64,000 nucleotides of DNA from Coriaria nepalensis (taxonomy: Eukaryota > Streptophyta > Magnoliopsida > Cucurbitales > Coriariaceae), in the NCBI GenBank assembly GCA_027186245.1, contig CP114497.1, positions 1,061,501 through 1,125,500 on the forward strand. Reading direction: 5' to 3'. Under the pieces are notes generated by a model that saw only the letters and a list, made by a program, of their open reading frames with translations, did not search any database and was not told where the DNA came from. Below are positions 47,792 through 57,170 of this stretch, piece by piece. How positions within the stretch are numbered: the stretch's first letter is position 1; each line of letters starts with the position of its first letter. The translations under genes were made by a program, and so were the position numbers.

Positions 47792-48402
47792 AAATTCTTA
47801 GGGAAAAGTAGAAATGACAATGCAACGGTGGAATCACCTTGCCTAACAGATCTCATTTTTGTTGTCTGATCATGGCAGCAAATTGTTATTCAGTTTTTTT
47901 TCTTTTTCTTCTCCTTCCCATTTATATAAATACTTTTTGAGTTTACAGGATTGAAATTGACAGAGTGAGAGAAAAATCTAAAGATCTGCAAAAGAACCTT
48001 TGCAGCTGTAAAGGCATATTCCTAAACTTTGAAAGGGATTTATCCATATATCCATATATCATGTCGTTATGTTAATTTACCAAAAACTAGAGTTAAAGAG
48101 TCTATACTTATTTACGTTATGTAAATGTGATCTTACATTATGTTATTTAGATAGATGCAAATCTTTAAAGATGTGTCATTTAGATATCATCGACGTAGAC
48201 TAGTAAAGAAAATTAATCTACACCGTTGATTTGGATAGGTCTTGACCCCTGCCGTTAGGACCGAATCCATTTAACTTTTAAAGTCTCTATCCCTTTCATT
48301 TTGTGGAGGATATGATACAACAATTTCTGTTGAGTTTGCGGTTTGCTTATTAAACATTTTAACATTAACAACAATACATTTAAGCAAAGTCACTTACATA
48401 TA
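47792..48402. other. Intergenic region between convergent genes
   Basis: This is the 3' flank of SRP54 (pyrimidine tract and ATAAATAC at 47895-47935 could serve polyadenylation) and the 3' side of the EREX-like gene. No gene, repeat or RNA is recognisable. Confidence 0.5.
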
Positions 48403-50912
48403 TCATCTTTCTAAGAATTTGCTTAAAACAGTTTTCCTCGAAGAAGTATCATCCTCTTCTTGATCGTCTTCCTCCGACTTGACATCATCCATATTCAAAG
48501 CACAACGCATGACGGAGTTGACTTGCATCCTCAATCTAGCATTATCCACCAAAACATCCATAAGCATCTTCTTCAATGCATTTACAGTTGCCATTCTGTC
48601 AGTGCCATTAGAATCAGCTGTTGCTTCCACTACCACGTCAGCACTTTCCAAGTCTTGAGCAAGTAGCTGTGCCTGCCCATTTGATTACCATATAGACCCA
48701 AGTAAGAATTTTCTAGGAAAATCAAAATTTTATATGTTTTCCCATTTTTAGGCAAGATTAGATGATATGTTAGAATTACCTCTACAAGAAGGAGACCGAT
48801 GCGATTATCGGATGTTGCCAACAGATCTACAGAATTCCACATTCATGGAGCAGCTTCATATTAGCAGTATTCACATGCCCGATCCTTTGCTTTTCCTTTT
48901 GAAGAACCCTCTGAATAGAGATATCAAACTCTGTGAGTATAAAATGTAGAATACCGAAAAAAACTATTCCACAAAACCTGCAGAAAGAAATCTCTTTTTG
49001 TGAAAATAAGTCGAGCAAAAAAGACATACCTCTAGTTCTAGTTTTTCCTTTATCAATCGACTGAGCTCCTGCTTCAAGTCTGTTTGAGAGTTTCGGAGAG
49101 TCTTAACTTCTTTTACAAGAAGCTTGACATCTATCTTTGATTTTGCCTCAAACTCTTCGTGATATTTTTGCAAGTTCTCAAACTGTTCTCTAGAAGTATC
49201 CAACTCATGGAGCAACATTTTGTTTTCCTCTACAACTGCTAGCTTTGTGGACCCTGCTCTAACCTTTTCTTCCTGGAACGGTCATTGATATCATCATTTA
49301 TAGAAGCCTTCCAAAAATTGAATGATTCTTTTTATAAAATAAAAACGATAGAAGAGAAAACCAACTTTCCAGTTTAAATTCCAACTCTAAGCATTTGCCC
49401 CTAAGTTCTTCCATATCCCACTGCATTTGGGTAATCCTTTCCTTTTCAGTCATGGCTGGTTGCTGCATGTTTTCTTGACAATTCTCTTTAGTAGTTTCAA
49501 GTTCTAGTTCCAGATCTTTGGCCTGCCAAAAACAAGTAATTAGTAACCATTGAGATAGTTCAAGATATTAAGAGGAGGGGGGGAACATATAGCTAAACTG
49601 TTCCAAGGCCAAATCAGACTTTCTCAGATTATCAGGAATTCTATAAGGATTAAGAGGCTAACACATTTATACAGATTCTATTCTTGATATAACATACCTT
49701 CGTTGTAAGAAATTGCTTGATAGAAACTTCTTGATTCAATCTTGCTATAAGATCCTCCACATCTGTTCTTGCAGTGAGTAGCCTCCGTTGCATAGTACTA
49801 AGAACCCTGTTCAATTTTAACCGCTTATCAGAGGGAAGAGCATACAATGAGTCTCTTGAAAACTGAAAATCCGAACTAGGATACCCATCCATGCTTCCTG
49901 GAGCTCCAGAACCTTCCCCAGGATCACAGGAGAAATCACAAAATAAATTCCCCACCCCTAATTTTGAATCACTACCAATACTCTCCGTAGACAGCTTTCT
50001 AGCATGAGAATTTGACTTTAAATCCTCTACTTCATTGAAAAAATCAGTCCCATCCACGCGAAGAGGTTTAGTATTAGAACTCTCCTCTGTTATTTTATCT
50101 CTCTCTATATTGCGACTACCAGTTCCAGTTTGCCCTTTTCGCCTGGAGATTTTTTCTGCCCTATCCCAAATAAAGTTCTTACTAAACACACCATTCTTGA
50201 TAGTTGTTGCCATTGAGCTCATTATATCTTGTTCAGATACAGAATTTTCCAAAGAGAAGTCAGCAATATCATCTCCAAGCTCAGATACCTCGTAAGGAGT
50301 ACCATTGCCCTGATCCGATGCAATAGATGAATTGGTGGCAAAAAAAGAGACATCTGAGCTTGTTTGGTGCAGGAATAAAGAAACCATGCCACTAGTAGAA
50401 GAAAATTCATCGGAAGCTTAACGGTTTGCATTATTGAAAACTGAAATTTCATAATAAATATCAATTTCACAATTAAATAAAAGAAAAAAGAGAGAGAGAG
50501 AAGAAAAAATATGTTTCTAAATGCATGAATGAGACAACTACAAGATCGCACAGAAGCTTCTAGCTCGAGAAGGGTTGCAACTGGAGCACTTCTAGAGATA
50601 TCAATATCTGATAACAGCTTTTCCATCCAATCCTCCAAAGATGACCTTCTCTGTAATAAACTAACCAATTTGTGAATTTTATTATTTTTATCATACACTA
50701 TGAATAGTTGGTTTGTATTTTATCAACGGAGGATGCATGCATGTTGAGTGTGATGAGCGCTATAAGTAGAGGACGACCATAACATATATATAAAGACACA
50801 CAACCAGAAAGTAAAAAAAGAGATGACCTACTTCTTCGAGTGATGTCCGGCTCTTCATTCTCGAGGGACTTCTTGAAGGAGGAGGAGGCAGATTTTTCTT
50901 AGGAAATGCGTC
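48403..50912 (-). pseudogene. EREX/EREL-like PX-domain endosomal protein, 5'-truncated and frameshifted
   Basis: Minus-strand exons read as the plant EREX family from its middle onward. Exon A (50912-50832) begins DAFPKKNLPPPP with SRMKSRTSLEE, the last piece of the PX domain. Exon B (50650-50542) is [20 protein letters not shown]. Exon C (50391-49698) carries [19 protein letters not shown] and RLLTARTDVEDLIARLNQE. Coiled-coil exons follow ([38 protein letters not shown]), then LLTTSDNRIGLLLVEAQLLAQD and DNARLRMQVNSVMRCAL. Everything N-terminal of exon A, including the PI3P-binding core, is missing; upstream DNA is repeats, then another gene. Exons B and C cannot be joined in frame: available donors leave one base, while the conserved frame needs two. 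Functional EREX binds PI3P and Rab5 on endosomes; this copy probably does not. Confidence 0.75.
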
Positions 50913-52994
50913 CTTATAGATCAAATGGTTAAAATATATGTCATATCATAAGAAAAAAATATAAAAATACAAGGCGACTGAAATACGACCAATTTATGAG
51001 CCGTGATTCATCATTTCTCTTTTCTATTTTCTTAATAGTTGTGACTCTCTTTTCTCTTTTTTTTTTTAATGTTAACGAATGACAATGGCCATTCACACCT
51101 GATCGGAATTTGAAATTCAAAGACCGATATTCGATCGGAAAAATATGAATATGAAATCTAGAGATCGGTAGTCGATATGAATTGAAATCTAGAAACTCAT
51201 ACTTTATTTATGGCTCCCGGTTCAAACTGAGTTCTCGATCTAAAATTTGAAATTTAAAATTAGATCGAGTTCCCAATCCAGACTGAGTTTTCGGTCCATA
51301 GTTCCTGGTCTGGATCGAGTTCTTAAGTTTCAAACATGTCCGTCTTTCATTGAGTTCTCTAGTTCCCTGATCAAATGACATATCACATGTCAATCTGAGT
51401 TGCCTAAACTGACAGCTCATGTGTTGGTCTGAGATGTAGAGCGATACAGATTAGGATCTCATGTCAGTCTGTGGTCGAAAAGCATCTCACATAAATTATA
51501 GTTGATGAATCAATGAGTCAAAGGGTTGATGGGTCGAAAGGTCGATATGCATCTCAGACCGATATCTCACATTATTCAAGTCCCTTCGAAAGGTTGAAGG
51601 CCATCTATCATGTCGGTCTGATATGTAAAGCAATACATACTGAGATCTAATGTCGGTCTATAATCGAATGACATCTCACATAAATTATAGTTGATGGATC
51701 GATGAGTCGATGTGTATTTCACATAAATTATAGTCGATGAGTCGATTGATCAAATGGTCGAACGACATCTTAAAGTTACATATGAGATGCATAAACCAAC
51801 ATCTAACATCTCTGAGATGAACAGCGATACAAACCGAGATCTCATATTGGTCTGTGGTCGATGGGTTGAAAGCCTTCTCTCATAATTTATAGTCAAAGGG
51901 CTAATGGATCGATAAGTCGAATGACATAAGGGTTGAAAGATCGAATGGTCGAACATGTGATCTCAGTCTGAGATCATATACCAAGAACTCGGTCATCTTT
52001 CTGTCTTTTTTAGAAAACTCGATCTCGGTTTAAAAGGAAGAAAAATGTATCGAGGAAGAAAAATAAAGAACTTGATCTGAAAAGTAGCTCGGTCTAAGAA
52101 GAGAGAAATTAAATTCGGTAAAAAATCTCAGTCTAAGAGAGAACTCGGTATGTGGAAAAAAAAATTAAACTCGGTATAGAAAAAATAAAAAAACTCTATC
52201 TCTAAAAGTGATTTTTAACCTATTATGTAAAAGAAAAAATTATCAATTTATATATTAACAGCATAAAATTTTATTTTAATATAAATTATTTTAACAGGAC
52301 ACTTATTTTAATCATTATATCAATAAAGACAAGAAGAAATTCATGCGCTATTAACAAATAAAAACACTGAAATAAAAACTGAATTCGTTCATGTTCGGCA
52401 CTCTTATCTTCTTTCCCTCCTTCCTATAAATATATAATAAAAAGCCCTCAAAGGCTCAGTCGCAGCCCCGTGCCCTAGCCCTAGCTCGCCGTTATGGTCC
52501 ATTAGGCTTCCTCGTTGCTCCAGCCCATTACTTCTTCTCCCTCCTCCTCTTCTTCTTCTTCTTCTTCTTCTTCGTCTAAACCCCTCTCTGCCAGAAGTTT
52601 TCAAAATTTTGAAGGTTTTGTTCTTCTGTTGATTGAAAAGGAAGAAATCGAAAAAAACTGTTACCTTTTTTAGTTGCAGAACGCTCGTCGTCAACCTCAT
52701 CTACGTTTTCTCTGTAAGGAACTCTCTCCTTTCATATGCAACTCTCGCTTAACGGGCTTCTTCTTCTTCTTCTTCTTTTTTTTTCATCTTTTTCAGTCTC
52801 TTGAATGTATAATTTCTTTTTCTTGCTTTCCTGTTTATGATGAGAGCTCTATTACTTTCGTTAAAAGGGGCGAGGTGATTGAAAGGAAGCAGAGGGATTT
52901 TGTTTAAGACTGCTCTGGTTTTGATCTTTTGTTTATCTCATCTTCATCTAACGGCAGCTTTGATGTTACTTTTTGCAGAATTATTAAACCTTTC
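50913..52994. other. Repeat-rich region and leader of the BED/hAT gene
   Basis: The first 1.3 kb holds degenerate repeats rich in CGATC/TCGGTCTGAG-type words and no exon-like sequence. 52200-52420 is AT-rich. From 52440 the sequence becomes pyrimidine- and (TTC)n-rich (52540-52573 and 52758-52775). A donor-like TCTCT|GTAAGG near 52709 and an acceptor TTGCAG at 52973-52978 suggest a 5' UTR intron for the downstream gene. Confidence 0.5.
51421..51975. repeat. Degenerate tandem repeat, period about 190 bp
   Basis: Landmark AGCGATAC-like words occur at 51438, 51628 and 51822 (spacings about 190 and 194). Each is followed about 15-25 bp later by GATCT(C/A)ATGT(C/T)GGTCTGTGGTCGA-like sequence, then CTCACATAAATTATAGTTGATG. 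At least three copies are visible, with strong divergence and internal deletions. A further family of AACTCGGT words continues to 52195. This may be the internal array of a decayed retroelement; no coding capacity is seen. Confidence 0.6.
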
Positions 52995-55055
52995 ATGGAG
53001 TTGGATACCCTCCTGGCTCCGCCAGATTCTCTCCAACCACTGGATTCAGAAGTACAGCCTAATAAGCGCGGTAGAAAGAGGTCTATGGTTTGGGAATACT
53101 TCACGATTGAACCCACTGGGGTTGGAAGCTCCAAAGCCTGCTGCTCGCTCTGTAAACAATCGTTCGCTTACATAACCGGCTCAAAGCTTTCCGGAACCAG
53201 CCACTTAAAACGCCACATCAATGGAACTTGTCCCGTTATCCGCCAAAGAAATCAATCAAATTCCTTCAGTCCAGTTTCAAAGGCAGTTACTTCTGGAAAT
53301 TCTACCAATCCACCTAGAAGACGGTACCGAGCAGCTCCTCCAATTGCAAATATTGCTGTCGATCAAGAGCAATGTAATCAAGAGATTGCTAAGATGATTA
53401 TAATGCATGAATATCCACTTCATATAGTAGAACAATCTGGTTTTGTAGATTTTGTAAAGATGCTTAACCCGAGTTTCAGTATAGGGAGCTTCAATGCTAT
53501 TCAAGGGGATTGTGTGGCTCTATATTTGAGGGAAAAACAGAGCATTCTGAATCTAATGAGTGGAATTTCCGGACGGGTAAATCTTACATTGAATATGTGG
53601 ACATCAGAACAGACGATTGGGTACGTTCTCATAACAGGGCAATTTATTGATAGTGATTGGAATCTACATCGCCTGCTCCTTAATGTTGTAGCTGTACCTT
53701 CTCCTTACTTGAATGATGCATTTAGTCCAGCCGTTTCTGTCTGCTTTTCTGATTGGAATTTGAAGGGCCGGCTTTTCACTCTAACTGTTGACCAAACTTT
53801 CTTGAATGATACCGTAGTTGAGAATCTTAGAGGTTTTCTTTCTGTGAAGAACCCGCTTGTGTTCAGTGGTCAGTTATTGATCCCAAACTGTTATGTTCAT
53901 GTACTTAGTCTGCTTGCTCAAGATGCATTGGGTTCATTGGCGGAAATAGTGTGGAAGGTTAGAGAAAGTGTGAAGTACGTGAAAAGTTCGGACTTGCATG
54001 AAGAGAAGTTTATTGAGCTGATGCATCAACTTCAAGTCCCGAGTACTACTGATATTCAAATTGATGACTTAACGAAATGGGACACGACTTTTCACATGCT
54101 GGTAAGAGCTTCTGAGCTAAAGGAAGTCTTTACTTGCTTAGATGCTTCTGATCCTGATTATAGGATAACCATGTCAATAGAAGAATGGAGGCAAGTAGAA
54201 ACTCTATGCACATATTTGAAGTGTTTTTTTTATGCTACTTGTATCTTAACCGCCCCAATATACCCAACAGCCAATGCATTCTTCCCTGAACTGTCTAAAA
54301 TTCAGATGGAGCTTACTAGTGCTGTTATGAGCCACGACCCTTTTATATCCAACTTAACCAAACCTTTATTAGAGAAATTCGAAAAATATTGGAAAGATTG
54401 CTGTATAGTCTTAGCAATTGCAGTAGTTATGGATCCTAGGTACAAAATGAAGCTTGTGGAGCGTACATTCAATAAACTCTATGGCAAGGATTCTGAAGGA
54501 TGGATCAAGATAGTTGAAGATGGTCTTCACCAACTTTATCTTGATTATATGGTTCAGACAATTCCAGTAACAGAAATGTTTGAGGTAGAGACTAATGACA
54601 TTGTTTCAAAGACAGAGAATGAGACAGAGACAGTTCAAGGAGGCCATGAAGAAGGTGAGACCTTTCTTTCTACAGATGATGGACTGTCTGATTTTGAAAT
54701 CTACATCTCGGAAATAACAAATGGGGAGCAAACAAAATCGGAACTAGACCAGTATTTTGAAGAGTCTCTTTTTCCACGAGCAACAGAGTTTAACATCTTG
54801 AATTGGTGGAGATTAAACAAAGGGAAATACCCAATCTTATCTAGGATGGCCTCTGATATTCTGTCTATACCAGTTTCGACCATGGCTTCTGACTCTGTTT
54901 TCAATACCGAAATAAAGATGGATAGCTATAGGAGTTCATTGCGGCCCGCAACACTTGAGGCCCTTTTTTGTGCTAAAGATTGGTTACAACGTGAATCATT
55001 ATCTTCATCATCATCAGTTCAGATTTCTAATGCAGTTGTGAAAATGAAAACTTAG
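52995..55055 (+). CDS. Domesticated hAT transposase, BED zinc-finger protein (DAYSLEEPER/RICESLEEPER-like)
   Basis: A single intronless frame of 686 residues starts MELDTLLAPPDSL at 52995, just after a likely 5' UTR acceptor. The BED finger (about residues 30-85) has MVWEYFTIE, CCSLCKQSF and TSHLKRHINGTC. The hAT core follows (IIMHEYPLHIVEQSGFVDFV, NMWTSEQTIGYVLITGQFID, KWDTTFHMLVRASEL, VVMDPRYKMKLVE). The C-terminal dimerisation domain is NILNWWRLNKGKYPILSRMA with SIPVSTMASDSVFNT and YRSSLRPATLEALFCAKDWL. The usual first catalytic Asp (TLTTDMWTS) is Asn (LTLNMWTS), and no terminal inverted repeats are visible close by. With an intact long frame this indicates a host gene. It resembles At1g18560-type proteins; DAYSLEEPER itself is a nuclear DNA-binding regulator essential for development. 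Confidence 0.9.
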   Translation: MELDTLLAPPDSLQPLDSEVQPNKRGRKRSMVWEYFTIEPTGVGSSKACCSLCKQSFAYITGSKLSGTSHLKRHINGTCPVIRQRNQSNSFSPVSKAVTSGNSTNPPRRRYRAAPPIANIAVDQEQCNQEIAKMIIMHEYPLHIVEQSGFVDFVKMLNPSFSIGSFNAIQGDCVALYLREKQSILNLMSGISGRVNLTLNMWTSEQTIGYVLITGQFIDSDWNLHRLLLNVVAVPSPYLNDAFSPAVSVCFSDWNLKGRLFTLTVDQTFLNDTVVENLRGFLSVKNPLVFSGQLLIPNCYVHVLSLLAQDALGSLAEIVWKVRESVKYVKSSDLHEEKFIELMHQLQVPSTTDIQIDDLTKWDTTFHMLVRASELKEVFTCLDASDPDYRITMSIEEWRQVETLCTYLKCFFYATCILTAPIYPTANAFFPELSKIQMELTSAVMSHDPFISNLTKPLLEKFEKYWKDCCIVLAIAVVMDPRYKMKLVERTFNKLYGKDSEGWIKIVEDGLHQLYLDYMVQTIPVTEMFEVETNDIVSKTENETETVQGGHEEGETFLSTDDGLSDFEIYISEITNGEQTKSELDQYFEESLFPRATEFNILNWWRLNKGKYPILSRMASDILSIPVSTMASDSVFNTEIKMDSYRSSLRPATLEALFCAKDWLQRESLSSSSSVQISNAVVKMKT

Positions 55056-55447
55056 AATTAGGTTTTGCCTTCAAAGTGTAGTTAGAGAAAGCTAGCTTTT
55101 TTCTCAGAATTTTCCATCACAATATGGTGTATAGATTTTGTTACCCTAGGAGATGTTCTTACATTCCTTCATTTGTTTATTTACTTAGGAGATGATCTCT
55201 CCTTTTACTCCTACACTGATGTCTGTATCTCAAGAATTCGATGTTTCTAAACAGGTTTATAGTTTTTTCTTGGAAGATTTTAAGATATTAAAGAAACAGC
55301 CTAAATCTAGTATAGAAATAGGTGACATTTGAGACAATTTGAGACAATTTGAAAATGCCCATATGAGTCTAAGATTCAGTTTATTATTATACTTATAACT
55401 ATATTAAATCAGTATCATGAACCTTACAACTCGAACCCATTACACTT

Positions 55448-56407
55448 TCAACTTGAGCCAGGATCAAGTACAGGAAGCCTACAATGCAGACTGATCGATT
55501 TATCAGTCTGCCTCGAGCCCGGAACAAAAAACTGGAAAATCACTGTCAAGCAAGCCCCCAGTGGAGCAATCCCATAAAATGTGCAATCCGGCTTGGCCAA
55601 GTGATACTGTAGACTTTTAGAAAAGTGCTTAACACTCACCTGCACAGACTGAGCATCTCCCCTTAGAATTGCCTGGGCTGATCTGGTCTGAGCACTCAGA
55701 TTCCGATCCTCACCTGGAACATCTGCCCTCTCTCCTACAACCAACAGTTTCCGAAATTCAGCCCCAAGTGTTATTGTAGTAGTTGAAATTTGCACATATA
55801 AATCCCCATACTTGCTTATAGACACATTCAACAAATCACCCACATGCTTCATTCGATCCACAAAGTTTTGCAATTGATTTGGGTCCGGAACCTGTACAAG
55901 AGTCTGAGGCAAATCTTGCACCATATCTAGAGCAGTTTGGAGCTCAAGAATTTGACCTCTAGATAATGGATTTGAAATGGGTACATCTTGAATAACTGCA
56001 GATTTGTAGCCCCTTGTCTCAAAGGTAAGGAAGGGCATTGGTAGGGTACAATTTGGAGGCAGCTTCTTGACCAACTTGATTTGAAGTCTATTTGCTGTGG
56101 GCCCATTTCCAAATTCTGTACAGATGCTGACACTGCTACGAACTGCTCGGTGGAGAAGGGAAATGTCTATAGTGAAGGCAATGCGATCATCGTTCAGGCT
56201 GGATATTCTGTAATCGTCAAAGAGAGCTTCTTTCCGGAATTGGGCGATGGATTGAATTCCGTCACTGTTTAGAAGATTGTGGAGAAATATGGCATGGTCT
56301 CTGGTAAGGTAAAGATGGCATATCTTCCCCATCTTGTCCAGGGCTGGTAGAAACCTCTTTTCCAGAAGAGTTACCCCATTTTCTGTCAGAAATGCTTTGA
56401 ATTTCAT
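55448..56407 (-). CDS. HUS1: Checkpoint protein HUS1 (9-1-1 clamp subunit)
   Basis: An intronless minus-strand frame from ATG at 56407 to the stop at 55448 gives 319 residues, the usual plant HUS1 length. It opens MKFKAFLTENGVTLLEKRFL and shows the PCNA-like two-domain pattern: HLYLTRDHAIFLHNLL, IDISLLHRAVRSS, LVKKLPPNCTLPMPFLTFET, QDVPISNPLSR, FVDRMKHVGDLLNVSISKYG, VSVKHFSKSLQYHLAKPD and FQFFVPG near the end. HUS1 forms the RAD9-RAD1-HUS1 clamp loaded at damaged DNA in the nucleus to activate ATR signalling and meiotic repair. The FRS6-like gene lies 764 bp upstream on the same strand. The leader at 56408-56850 is likely its 5' UTR/promoter. Confidence 0.94.
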   Translation of the reverse strand: MKFKAFLTENGVTLLEKRFLPALDKMGKICHLYLTRDHAIFLHNLLNSDGIQSIAQFRKEALFDDYRISSLNDDRIAFTIDISLLHRAVRSSVSICTEFGNGPTANRLQIKLVKKLPPNCTLPMPFLTFETRGYKSAVIQDVPISNPLSRGQILELQTALDMVQDLPQTLVQVPDPNQLQNFVDRMKHVGDLLNVSISKYGDLYVQISTTTITLGAEFRKLLVVGERADVPGEDRNLSAQTRSAQAILRGDAQSVQVSVKHFSKSLQYHLAKPDCTFYGIAPLGACLTVIFQFFVPGSRQTDKSISLHCRLPVLDPGSS

Positions 56408-57170
56408 ACTGATTTCTACTTATGGGGTCCCTAGCCATAGATAAGGAGAAAGTGGGTTACAGTCTGCATTTTTTGCGATCGACTTAATCATGAAGTTGTA
56501 AGATCAGGTGAGAAGAATCATTTTTTAAAGAAAAAGAAAGAGAAGAGCAGTCATAGCCCTAATCACAAGTGTCAAGTATGGTAAGTAACACGATTTAGCC
56601 CCAATTCTAAGGAAAAATTAGGTTAAATTGGCCTTACACACACAGTTCTAACGATTCAGCTAGAATGAGAAAACAATTAAGAAATTAACCATCACTATAA
56701 AAGAAATTATAGAAAAACTTCAGAAAACTAACCAGATATGTTTCTACATTTTCTCACGATCCAAACAGAAAATCAAGGGGGCCACTGCCCACTAGTGAAA
56801 GCTTACCTTGCGATTATGCGTTGCTTGCTGAGAGAGAGAGAGAGAGGGGAAGGAGCGGACGGATTTACAACGATCCCGCCAAATTTGTTGAAACAGAAAA
56901 TTTATGGAAGAGAGGCTTGGGCCTCGGCCCATTGGTTCTTGGGCTCCGCCTTTTTAAAAACTTTCAAACGACACGTCGACATCCGTGTTTGTAATGTTAG
57001 AAATTGAGCCCGTGGCCCATATTTAAATCAAGCTTGAAACGACTACTTATTTAGCAGAAAACGAAGGCAACCTTATACACAAGATTACAAGTTAAATGCC
57101 TCTAGCTCTCTATTTATCCCTGTGATTGATTAAGGAAAAAAGGCATTAAAGATTTCACATACACACAAAC

